A DNA stretch of 64,000 nucleotides from Brumimicrobium sp964585545 (GTDB taxonomy: Bacteria; Bacteroidota; Bacteroidia; Flavobacteriales_D; Crocinitomicaceae): positions 58,410-122,409 of the forward strand of contig CAZPDT010000010.1 in the NCBI GenBank assembly GCA_964585545.1, read 5' to 3'. Below, one piece after another: positions 54,010 to 61,451 of this stretch. Below the pieces are notes generated by a model, which was not told the DNA's origin, made no database searches, and worked only from the letters and a program-made list of their open reading frames with translations. The position numbers and the translations under genes are program-made. Numbering within the stretch: the stretch's first letter is position 1; each line of letters begins with the position of its first letter.

Positions 54010-54142
54010 TTATTCATTGAACTTATGGTAATCTCCTATTTTCGTGGATCAATAAAGGTGGTAGAATCAAATTTATAAAAAATATTTCAAGTCCAGATTT
54101 AAGGTATTCCAAAAAAAATCATCGACCTTTGCAATTCAATTT

Positions 54143-55228
54143 ATGGAGAAGAAAAAAAACATACGTGCTTTATCCAAAGAAGCGTTAAGTGCTACTTTTG
54201 TGAAAATGGGAGAAAAAGGCTTCCGTTCCACTCAAGTTTATGAATGGTTATGGCAAAAAAACGCAGCGACTTTCGATGAAATGACAAATTTAAGTGTGTC
54301 GTTACGCGAGCAGTTAAAAGCGGATTTTTTTATTGACCATGTCAATTTAGATGAGCAACAAGTATCTTCCGATGGAACAATAAAATGTGCATTTAATGTT
54401 GGTCCTGGTAAAGTTGTTGAAGGCGTTTTAATTCCTACAAAAACAAGAATGACGGCCTGCATATCTTCACAAGTTGGATGCAGTTTAGGATGTAAGTTTT
54501 GTGCTACAGGACAACTTAAATTACTCAAAAACCTCTCTGCAGGAGAAATTGTTGACCAAGTGGTCTATTTAAAAAATCTAGCGGAAGAAAAGTATGGCAA
54601 AAACCTATCCAATATTGTATATATGGGAATGGGTGAGCCACTACTCAACTACAAAAATGTAATGGGAAGTATTGAAAGAATAACTTCGGAAGATGGTTTG
54701 GGAATGTCTCCTAAACGCATTACGGTTTCCACTTCTGGTATCTCAAAAATGATTGCTAAATTGGGCGATGAAGGGGTGAAGTTTAATTTTGCGCTTTCTC
54801 TCCACGCTGCCAATGATAAAAAACGAAGCGAAATCATGCCTATTAATGAAAGTAATGATTTAAATTCATTGGCTGATGCTTTACGTCATTTCTATGATCG
54901 AACCGGAACACGTGTAACCTACGAATACATCGTGTTCAAAGATTTTAATGATGGACTAGAAGATGCACAAGAACTGGCCGAATTTTGCAAACATATCCCA
55001 TGTAAAGTCAACCTTATTGAATACAATCCTATTGATGGTGTTGATTTTCAAAGGGCAGAATCCGGGAAACTGAACCGATTTACTGCATTTTTAGAAGATC
55101 GAAATATTATTGTAAATGTGCGGAGAAGCAGAGGAAAAGACATTGATGCAGCTTGTGGACAGTTGGCCAATAAAAACAAAGCAGTTAACCCGAAAAATGA
55201 ACCGAGCTTGCGAGCTCAACGCAGTTAA
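54143..55228 (+). CDS. rlmN: 23S rRNA (adenine2503-C2) / tRNA (A37) methyltransferase
   Basis: 361 residues, radical SAM. The cluster motif CSLGCKFC is near residue 114. The family pattern MGMGEPLLNY follows near residue 157 and a C-terminal ACGQLA contains the conserved Cys that is methylated in catalysis. The protein should end shortly after GQLANKNK, but the frame runs on with NEPSLRAQRS. That tail is encoded by a dispersed repeat (55199-55240), not by the family. A near-match minus-7 box (GACCTTTG) lies at about 54124, 12 bases upstream. Confidence 0.96.
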   Translation: MEKKKNIRALSKEALSATFVKMGEKGFRSTQVYEWLWQKNAATFDEMTNLSVSLREQLKADFFIDHVNLDEQQVSSDGTIKCAFNVGPGKVVEGVLIPTKTRMTACISSQVGCSLGCKFCATGQLKLLKNLSAGEIVDQVVYLKNLAEEKYGKNLSNIVYMGMGEPLLNYKNVMGSIERITSEDGLGMSPKRITVSTSGISKMIAKLGDEGVKFNFALSLHAANDKKRSEIMPINESNDLNSLADALRHFYDRTGTRVTYEYIVFKDFNDGLEDAQELAEFCKHIPCKVNLIEYNPIDGVDFQRAESGKLNRFTAFLEDRNIIVNVRRSRGKDIDAACGQLANKNKAVNPKNEPSLRAQRS

Positions 55229-55240
55229 TAGTTAAGGTTA
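55199..55240 (-). repeat. REP-like dispersed repeat, copy C, extending rlmN
   Basis: An imperfect palindrome GAGCTTGCGAGCTC (55204-55217) is followed by AACGCAGTTAAT. Read on the minus strand it matches copy A. It encodes the SLRAQRS tail of RlmN; such SLRAQRS ends are a known sign of REP-type repeats in Bacteroidota genomes. Confidence 0.55.
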
Positions 55241-55315
55241 AATACCTATTGGTGTTCCTGTACAAAAAAACTCATAAACACTCTTGTAAAACATCATGAA
55301 ATCGCCATATTTTGT

Positions 55316-55323
55316 TATCTTTG
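55316..55323 (+). promoter_or_regulatory. Minus-7 promoter element for the isocitrate dehydrogenase gene
   Basis: TATCTTTG, an exact TAnnTTTG match, 50 bases upstream of the ATG at 55374. Confidence 0.5.
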
Positions 55324-55373
55324 CGACTTGAAAAAAGTACAATAATCGGGCAATTGCTCATAAAAAATAAAAC

Positions 55374-57596
55374 ATGGCATCCATTGAATCAAACATCATT
55401 TATACCTTAACAGACGAAGCTCCAATGTTGGCAACACACTCTTTTTTACCCATTGTTCGTGCCTTTGGAGGTTTGGGAAACGTTAATTTTACAACAAAAG
55501 ACATTTCTTTAGCAGGAAGAATACTTGCTCAATTTCCAGAATTATTATCAAAAGAGCAACAAGTTACTGATGATTTGGCAGAACTTGGTGAACTGGTTAA
55601 TAAACCCGAAGCCAACATCATCAAATTGCCCAACATATCGGCTTCTGTTACACAAATTAAGAAAGCTGTAAGTGAATTGCAATCGCAAGGTTATCCTTTA
55701 CCAGATTATCCTGAAGAGCCACAAAATGAGAAAGAAGAAGCTATAAAAAGAAAATATGACGTGGCAAAAGGAAGTGCTGTAAACCCTGTTTTACGTCAAG
55801 GCAATTCTGATCGTCGTGCACCAAAAGCGGTGAAAGAATTCGCTAAAAAACATCCCCATAAAATGGGTCCTTGGTCGCCCGATTCAAAAACCCACGTATC
55901 CACAATGGAAGAGGGGGACTTCTTCTCAAATGAAAAGTCAGTTACAATCAAAGAAGCTACATCTGTACGTATCGAACTGGATGCCAATGGAAACAAAACA
56001 GTATTCAAAGACAATTTAAACCTGTTGGATGGAGAAATCATCGATGCAACAGTAATGAGCAAAAAAGCATTGGTTGCTTTTCTTGAAAAGCAAGTTAAAG
56101 ATGCCAAGGAAAAAGGTGTTTTGTTCTCACTGCACATGAAAGCGACAATGATGAAGGTCTCTGACCCTATTATATTTGGTCATGGAGTACGTGCCTATTT
56201 TAAAAATATATTTGAAAAATATGCAGCTACATTTGAAAAAATTGGTGTGGATGTAACCAATGGATTTGGTGATTTACTCAGTCGTATCGAAACCTTGCCT
56301 GCAGCAGAAAAAGCAGCAATCCAAAAAGACTTAAACGAAGCGATGGAAAACGGACCTGACATCGCAATGGTCAATTCTGACAAAGGAATTACCAATCTTC
56401 ACGTGCCCAGTGATGTAATCATTGATGCTTCTATGCCCGCAATGATTCGCTCTTCTGGACAAATGTGGAACAAAGATGGAGAACAGCAAGATACCAAAGC
56501 AGTTATTCCCGATAGCAGTTATGCTGGAGTTTATGAAGCAACCATTAATTTCTGTAAGAAGCATGGGGCTTTTGATCCGGCAACAATGGGAGATGTTTCA
56601 AATGTTGGGTTGATGGCTCAGAAAGCAGAAGAGTATGGTTCACATGATAAAACATTTGAAATTCCAGAAGCAGGAATTGTTCGGGTAATCGACAAGGATG
56701 ATAATGTTTTAATGGAACACAATGTTGAAGAAGGAGACATCTGGAGAATGTGTCAAGCAAAAGATGCTCCCATTAAAGACTGGGTAAAGCTGGCGGTAAA
56801 AAGAGCCCGAGTAACAGGAAATCCTACCGTTTTTTGGTTAGATAAAAACCGTGCACATGACCGTGAACTCCTTAAAAAAGTTGGCGCCTATTTAAGAAAA
56901 CACAATACCGCTGGATTAGACATTCAGTTTTTAGACCCTTTTGAAGCTACAATGCATGCCTTAAAGCGTATAAAAGCAGGAAAAGATACAATTTCTGTAA
57001 CAGGAAATGTTTTGCGTGATTATTTAACGGATTTGTTCCCTATCTTAGAATTGGGAACAAGTGCGAAGATGTTATCCATTGTTCCATTAATGGCTGGTGG
57101 TGGCCTTTTTGAAACTGGAGCGGGCGGGTCTGCTCCTAAACACGTACAGCAATTAATAGAAGAGAACCATCTGCGTTGGGACTCCTTAGGCGAGTTCTTG
57201 GCTTTAGCCGTTTCTTTAGACCATTTATCTGAAGTGACAGGAAATGACAAAGCAAAAGTCTTAGGAAAATGTTTAGATGACGCCACAGTTGAGCTTCTAA
57301 TGTCAGGAAAATCCCCTTCGCGAAAAGTAAAAGAATTGGATAACCGAGGAAGCCATTATTATTTGGCACTTTATTGGGCAAAAGAATTGGCCAATCAAAA
57401 TAAGGATACTGATTTAAAAGAAAAGTTTACTGTAATTTATGATGAGTTGGCTAAGAATGAAGATAAAATCATCAAAGAACTGATTGAAGTCCAAGGCAAT
57501 CCTGTCGATCTAAAAGGCTATTATAACGCCCCAGAAGAGCGGCTAACCAATGTTATGCGTCCAAGTAAAACTTTAAACCGTATCCTTCAATTTTAA
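55374..57596 (+). CDS. icd: NADP-dependent isocitrate dehydrogenase, monomeric type
   Basis: 740 residues, matching the monomeric (IDH-II) class rather than the dimeric 420-residue form. Typical segments are IIYTLTDEAPMLATHSFLPI at the start, LPNISASVTQIKKAVSELQ, KGSAVNPVLRQGNSDRRAP near residue 130 and the cofactor region TVFWLDKNRAHDRELLKKV near residue 485. It converts isocitrate to 2-oxoglutarate in the TCA cycle, producing NADPH. The gene stands alone with its own promoter. Confidence 0.96.
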   Translation: MASIESNIIYTLTDEAPMLATHSFLPIVRAFGGLGNVNFTTKDISLAGRILAQFPELLSKEQQVTDDLAELGELVNKPEANIIKLPNISASVTQIKKAVSELQSQGYPLPDYPEEPQNEKEEAIKRKYDVAKGSAVNPVLRQGNSDRRAPKAVKEFAKKHPHKMGPWSPDSKTHVSTMEEGDFFSNEKSVTIKEATSVRIELDANGNKTVFKDNLNLLDGEIIDATVMSKKALVAFLEKQVKDAKEKGVLFSLHMKATMMKVSDPIIFGHGVRAYFKNIFEKYAATFEKIGVDVTNGFGDLLSRIETLPAAEKAAIQKDLNEAMENGPDIAMVNSDKGITNLHVPSDVIIDASMPAMIRSSGQMWNKDGEQQDTKAVIPDSSYAGVYEATINFCKKHGAFDPATMGDVSNVGLMAQKAEEYGSHDKTFEIPEAGIVRVIDKDDNVLMEHNVEEGDIWRMCQAKDAPIKDWVKLAVKRARVTGNPTVFWLDKNRAHDRELLKKVGAYLRKHNTAGLDIQFLDPFEATMHALKRIKAGKDTISVTGNVLRDYLTDLFPILELGTSAKMLSIVPLMAGGGLFETGAGGSAPKHVQQLIEENHLRWDSLGEFLALAVSLDHLSEVTGNDKAKVLGKCLDDATVELLMSGKSPSRKVKELDNRGSHYYLALYWAKELANQNKDTDLKEKFTVIYDELAKNEDKIIKELIEVQGNPVDLKGYYNAPEERLTNVMRPSKTLNRILQF

Positions 57597-57699
57597 ATTA
57601 ACATTGGACAGAATTGGAAGAAAGAATCAAGGTAGAATATTTAGTGCTACTTTTTGGCTTATTTCTTCCAATATAGATACCTTTACCTTAAAAAATAAG

Positions 57700-58377
57700 A
57701 TGAAACGAAAAGCAGTTATTATTTTGCCCTTAGTGATTGTAATTATTGGAATATTCATTGCTTACAGAATTAATGTCAATGAATTCAGCAAGAAAAAGCT
57801 GCCGATTATTCAGCCCACTGATGTCAAACCTGAAATGGTAGATTCCAACCTAAGAAATACAGGCATTGGTCATAGAATTAAAGATTTTTCGTTCTTGGAT
57901 CAAGATGGAAAGCAACTCACACTCAATGATGTCAAAGGAAAAGTATTTGTTGTTGAATATTTTTTTACTACGTGTAAAACCATCTGCCCAATAATGAATG
58001 ACAACATGAAGCTTGTTCAAAAAAGGTTTAAAGGAAACCCCAATTTAAAGATTTTAAGTTTCACGGTAGATCCCGAAATAGACTCTGTGGAAGTAATGAA
58101 AGCTTATGCACAGGAGCACAATGCAGTTGATGGACAATGGTATTTTCTGACTGGAGAGAAGGAAGCACTTTATCATTTAGCAAGAAACTCCTTCTTTGTT
58201 CTTAAACCAGCCGAAGCAAAAAATGTTGGCGACGGTGGGTCGGATTTCATCCATACCAACAATTTCGTTTTAATTGATCAAGAACTTAGAATAAGAGGTT
58301 ACTATGACGGCACCAATAGGGAAGAGGTAAATACCTTAATGGAGGACATCGATATATTGTTAAAGAAAGAAAAATAG
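57700..58377 (+). CDS. SCO1/SenC family copper-binding protein
   Basis: 225 residues from the ATG at 57700; the earlier start at 57604 adds 32 residues without signal character and is rejected. A membrane anchor (AVIILPLVIVIIGIFIAY) leads to a thioredoxin-like domain with the copper motif TCKTICP (CxxxCP) near residue 90 and the distal His ligand in FIHTNNFVLID near residue 185. SCO proteins load copper into cytochrome c oxidase (CuA) or act in redox control. No oxidase genes are close. A hairpin overlaps its stop codon. Confidence 0.9.
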   Translation: MKRKAVIILPLVIVIIGIFIAYRINVNEFSKKKLPIIQPTDVKPEMVDSNLRNTGIGHRIKDFSFLDQDGKQLTLNDVKGKVFVVEYFFTTCKTICPIMNDNMKLVQKRFKGNPNLKILSFTVDPEIDSVEVMKAYAQEHNAVDGQWYFLTGEKEALYHLARNSFFVLKPAEAKNVGDGGSDFIHTNNFVLIDQELRIRGYYDGTNREEVNTLMEDIDILLKKEK

Positions 58378-58397
58378 GGCAACTCTCTGTCCCTATT
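58373..58397 (-). terminator. Terminator for the small lipoprotein gene
   Basis: AATAGGG pairs with CCCTATT around an 11-base loop; on the minus strand TTTTTCTTTCTTT follows. It lies 30 bases after the lipoprotein stop and overlaps the convergent SCO stop codon. Confidence 0.7.
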
Positions 58398-58426
58398 CTA
58401 TTAATAAAATGAAAATAGTTCGGGTT

Positions 58427-58603
58427 TTAGCGTTGAGCCAAATCGTCTTGTGATGAAAAATTTCCAGTTGCAGTGATGTTATTCTGCTGATTTTCAGAGT
58501 TGTTTAGGCTGTAGGCATCGCAATGACCTTTAGAAGAAGCACAAGATGTAATTAAGGAAGCAAAAAATACTCCGACAAAAGTCCAAGACACAATTCTTTT
58601 CAT
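58427..58603 (-). CDS. 58-residue lipoprotein, unknown
   Basis: ATG at 58603 to TAA at 58427-58429. The frame reads as a lipoprotein signal (VSWTFVGVFFASLITSC, lipid Cys at residue 21) followed by ASSKGHCDAYSLNN and a polar, Asn/Gln-rich end. The K-x-HCDAY element recalls tiny Bacteroidota lipoproteins with CDAYG that I have seen annotated as hypothetical. A matching terminator downstream and a clean signal support it as a real gene. It lies in what would otherwise be a 368-base gap. No function is assigned. Confidence 0.75.
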   Translation of the reverse strand: MKRIVSWTFVGVFFASLITSCASSKGHCDAYSLNNSENQQNNITATGNFSSQDDLAQR

Positions 58604-58745
58604 AGTTTTACAGTTTTATTATGAGTTTATCGTTTGTTTGATGGCGTAAATATATAAATATTCAACGAATTAAAAGAATAATTTTAAACTCACTTTAAAA
58701 AGATTGGAGAAATAAAGTACCGACAACTTCGTTAATTGTTGTTAA

Positions 58746-60437
58746 ATGTCAAAGATAACAACCCTTTTGCTGATTTGTATTTCCATGCTTAGTTTTGGGC
58801 AAAATGATTATTATATTCATTTTAATTTAGACAAAGAAGGCAGTTTTCAACCCAAAAAACCCAAAAGCTACCCCACCAAAGAAGAAGTATTGGATTATTT
58901 AAATAAATTAAGAAGCAAAAAGATAAGAAAAGGCTATGTCTTGGCTTCAATAGATCAAATTGAGTGGAGAAAAGATAGTGCATTTGTAGATTTCTATCTG
59001 GGGAGTATATTTAAAGAAATAACCATCTCCATTGACCAAGAAGATGCCTTTATCATTCGAAAAACACCACGATTCAATGAACGGTTAATTTCACACCTTC
59101 CATTTGAGCCAGAACTTGTAGTAGATTTGGTGGAGGGAGTAAGTGAATATTTAAACTCAAATGGATACCCTTTCTCAAAAGTATATTTAAAATTAGAACA
59201 AATTCAAGCGGAAGGTTCAAGCGCCCATCTCGTAATAGAAAGGGGTCCTCTGGTTAGGTTTAATGAAATCATTGTTAAAGGCACATCAAAGGTTAAGGAA
59301 AAATACGTTCAAAACGCAATCTCAATCAAAGAAGGTGATGTATACAACAGAAAATTACTTCGCAATATTACATCAAAAATAGAACAAATTGGATTTGTTA
59401 AAGAAATTCGACCTTATGAAATTTTATTTACTCCAGAAGGTGCAAAATTATACTTGTATTTAGAAAGCATCCCTGTGAGTTCTGCCAATGGAGTCGTTGG
59501 ATTACAACCTGACCCCAACACTGAAAAAACAACCGTAACGGGTGATGTGAATTTAAAATTACTCAACATTATAAAACACGGTGAAGAGCTACGACTTAAT
59601 TGGAAGAGTTTACAACCCAAAACCCAAGAATTGGATGTCGCATTTAACTTTCCATTTCTCTTCAATACGCCTTTTGGTATTGACACAAGATTTAATTTAT
59701 ACAAAAAAGACAGTACTTATTTAAAAACAAATTTTCAAATTGGTGTTCGCTATTATCTGTCTGGAGGAAGTTACATTAAAGTCTTTTATCAAGCAGAAAA
59801 TGCCAACCTGCTTTCTGGCGCTTCTGCTGTTCCCGACAATAATCTATCTTCTGTGAAAAGCAACAATTACGGGATAGGTTTCTTTCGAAACAAAACTGAT
59901 TATTTGCCCAATCCCAGCAAAGGATTTCTTGTGTCAATTGATGTTTCGGCAGGCAGAAGGAAAAACAAACCCTCTGGGACAGACAGCACAATTGTAGCAA
60001 CCACACTAAAAGGCAATTTAAAGATTGAAGGTTTTATCCCCATTGCACGGCGTCATGTAATAAAGCTGGCCAATGCTACACACACGTATTATGCACCAAA
60101 AATCTTCCAAAACGAATTGTATAAGTTTGGAGGTTTAAACACGCAGCGGGGTTTTAATGAAGAGACATTGTATGCAACTACTTACACTACTTTTACAGTT
60201 GAATATCGATTTTTAGTTGATAAAAACTCCCATGCTTTTGCTTTTTTTGACCAGTCCTTTTATGAAGATAATGCCAAAAAATATACACAAGATCATCCCT
60301 TTGGGTTTGGATTAGGATACAGCTTTGGGACAAAACTGGGAATTTTCTCGATTTCCTACGCCTTAGGAAAACAATTTGACAACCCAATCCAAATTAGAGA
60401 TGGAAAAGTTCACTTCGGTTATATCGCATATTTTTAA
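58746..60437 (+). CDS. BamA/TamA-like outer-membrane protein with POTRA domains
   Basis: 563 residues. A signal peptide (ITTLLLICISMLSFGQ) is followed by POTRA-like units (about 100-245, with VKEKYVQNAISIKEGDVYNR) and a C-terminal barrel with strand pairs such as NATHTYYAPKIFQNELYKFG, the GGLNTQRGF motif and the FGYIAYF ending with aromatic last residue. The length is below full BamA (about 800), so it fits the TamA/ShlB side of the Omp85 superfamily with fewer POTRA units. The role is probably insertion or export of outer-membrane proteins. tatC follows 119 bases later. Confidence 0.85.
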   Translation: MSKITTLLLICISMLSFGQNDYYIHFNLDKEGSFQPKKPKSYPTKEEVLDYLNKLRSKKIRKGYVLASIDQIEWRKDSAFVDFYLGSIFKEITISIDQEDAFIIRKTPRFNERLISHLPFEPELVVDLVEGVSEYLNSNGYPFSKVYLKLEQIQAEGSSAHLVIERGPLVRFNEIIVKGTSKVKEKYVQNAISIKEGDVYNRKLLRNITSKIEQIGFVKEIRPYEILFTPEGAKLYLYLESIPVSSANGVVGLQPDPNTEKTTVTGDVNLKLLNIIKHGEELRLNWKSLQPKTQELDVAFNFPFLFNTPFGIDTRFNLYKKDSTYLKTNFQIGVRYYLSGGSYIKVFYQAENANLLSGASAVPDNNLSSVKSNNYGIGFFRNKTDYLPNPSKGFLVSIDVSAGRRKNKPSGTDSTIVATTLKGNLKIEGFIPIARRHVIKLANATHTYYAPKIFQNELYKFGGLNTQRGFNEETLYATTYTTFTVEYRFLVDKNSHAFAFFDQSFYEDNAKKYTQDHPFGFGLGYSFGTKLGIFSISYALGKQFDNPIQIRDGKVHFGYIAYF

Positions 60438-60539
60438 AACCAATTTAAATACCCCGCATTTTTCCCCTAACCCATGATTTAAATCACAGATTAGGCGAAA
60501 ATGTTGTATTCTTTGACTGACACTAGTGAAAAAATATAG

Positions 60540-60547
60540 TATTTTTG
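60540..60547 (+). promoter_or_regulatory. Minus-7 promoter element for tatC
   Basis: TATTTTTG, an exact TAnnTTTG match, nine bases before the ATG at 60557. A TTG at 60513-60515 is 24 bases upstream, slightly beyond the usual 17-23. Confidence 0.5.
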
Positions 60548-60556
60548 CAAGTAGAA

Positions 60557-61357
60557 ATGAGCGACCAAGAAGTAGATAATCAAATGTCCTTTCTCCAACA
60601 TCTGGAGGAATTGCGTTGGCGGGTAATCAAATCGGTTATTGCGGTTTTAATCTTTTCAGTTGGAATGTGGTTTGTAAAAGAGTGGCTTATAGAGCACCTG
60701 TTTGTGGCAATGACAAAGTCGAATTTTGTTTCTTTTCAAATGTTGTGCGACCACCTTAATATTTGTATTGGAGAGATCCCCGTAAAGTTTCAATCCAATA
60801 AAGTAGCCGCTCAATTCTCATACGCATTAATGATGTCCATTGTTGGTGGTTTTATTATTGCTTTTCCTTATGTTTTTTATCAATTATGGGCATTTGTTAA
60901 ACCTGGTTTAAAGAGCAATGAAAAAAAAGCAGTGAGTGGCATTACCTTTTATGTTACCCTCCTGTTTTTTATCGGAGTTTTATTTGGATACTTTGTTGTT
61001 GCCCCTTTATGTATTCAGTTTTTTGGCGGCTTTTCATTGTCCCCCAAATTCGAAAATTTTTGGAGGATAGATTCTTTTATGTCACTGATTATTTCAAGTG
61101 TTATCTTAACAGGATTACTCTTCCTTTTGCCCATCGTAATTTACATCTTGTCAAAGATTGGCTTGGTTTCGCCTGCCATCTTAAAAAAATACCGAAAACA
61201 CGCCATTGTTGTTGTTTTAATTCTTGCTGCATTGATAACTCCACCCGATTTTATTAGTCAAGTTATTGTGGGAATTCCTATATTATTACTTTATGAAATA
61301 AGTATCTTAATCAGTAAAAGAGTAGAGAAAAAAAGATTTAAAGCAGAACAGATTTGA
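60557..61357 (+). CDS. tatC: Twin-arginine translocase subunit TatC
   Basis: 266 residues from the ATG at 60557; the TTG at 60545 lies within the promoter box. The N-terminal motif SFLQHLEELRWRVIKS is the TatC signature, and six membrane segments follow, with FAYPVFYQLW-type residues at AFPYVFYQLWAFVKPGLKSN. It is the receptor for twin-arginine signal peptides in the inner membrane and forms the translocase with TatA/B, which are not in the window. Confidence 0.95.
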   Translation: MSDQEVDNQMSFLQHLEELRWRVIKSVIAVLIFSVGMWFVKEWLIEHLFVAMTKSNFVSFQMLCDHLNICIGEIPVKFQSNKVAAQFSYALMMSIVGGFIIAFPYVFYQLWAFVKPGLKSNEKKAVSGITFYVTLLFFIGVLFGYFVVAPLCIQFFGGFSLSPKFENFWRIDSFMSLIISSVILTGLLFLLPIVIYILSKIGLVSPAILKKYRKHAIVVVLILAALITPPDFISQVIVGIPILLLYEISILISKRVEKKRFKAEQI

Positions 61358-61451
61358 TAACCAGCTAATTACCCTTTAAACAACGACTATTTTAAAATAA
61401 AAATATACAGATGAATACCACTATTACTTTAATTTATATATTTTGGTCTTG

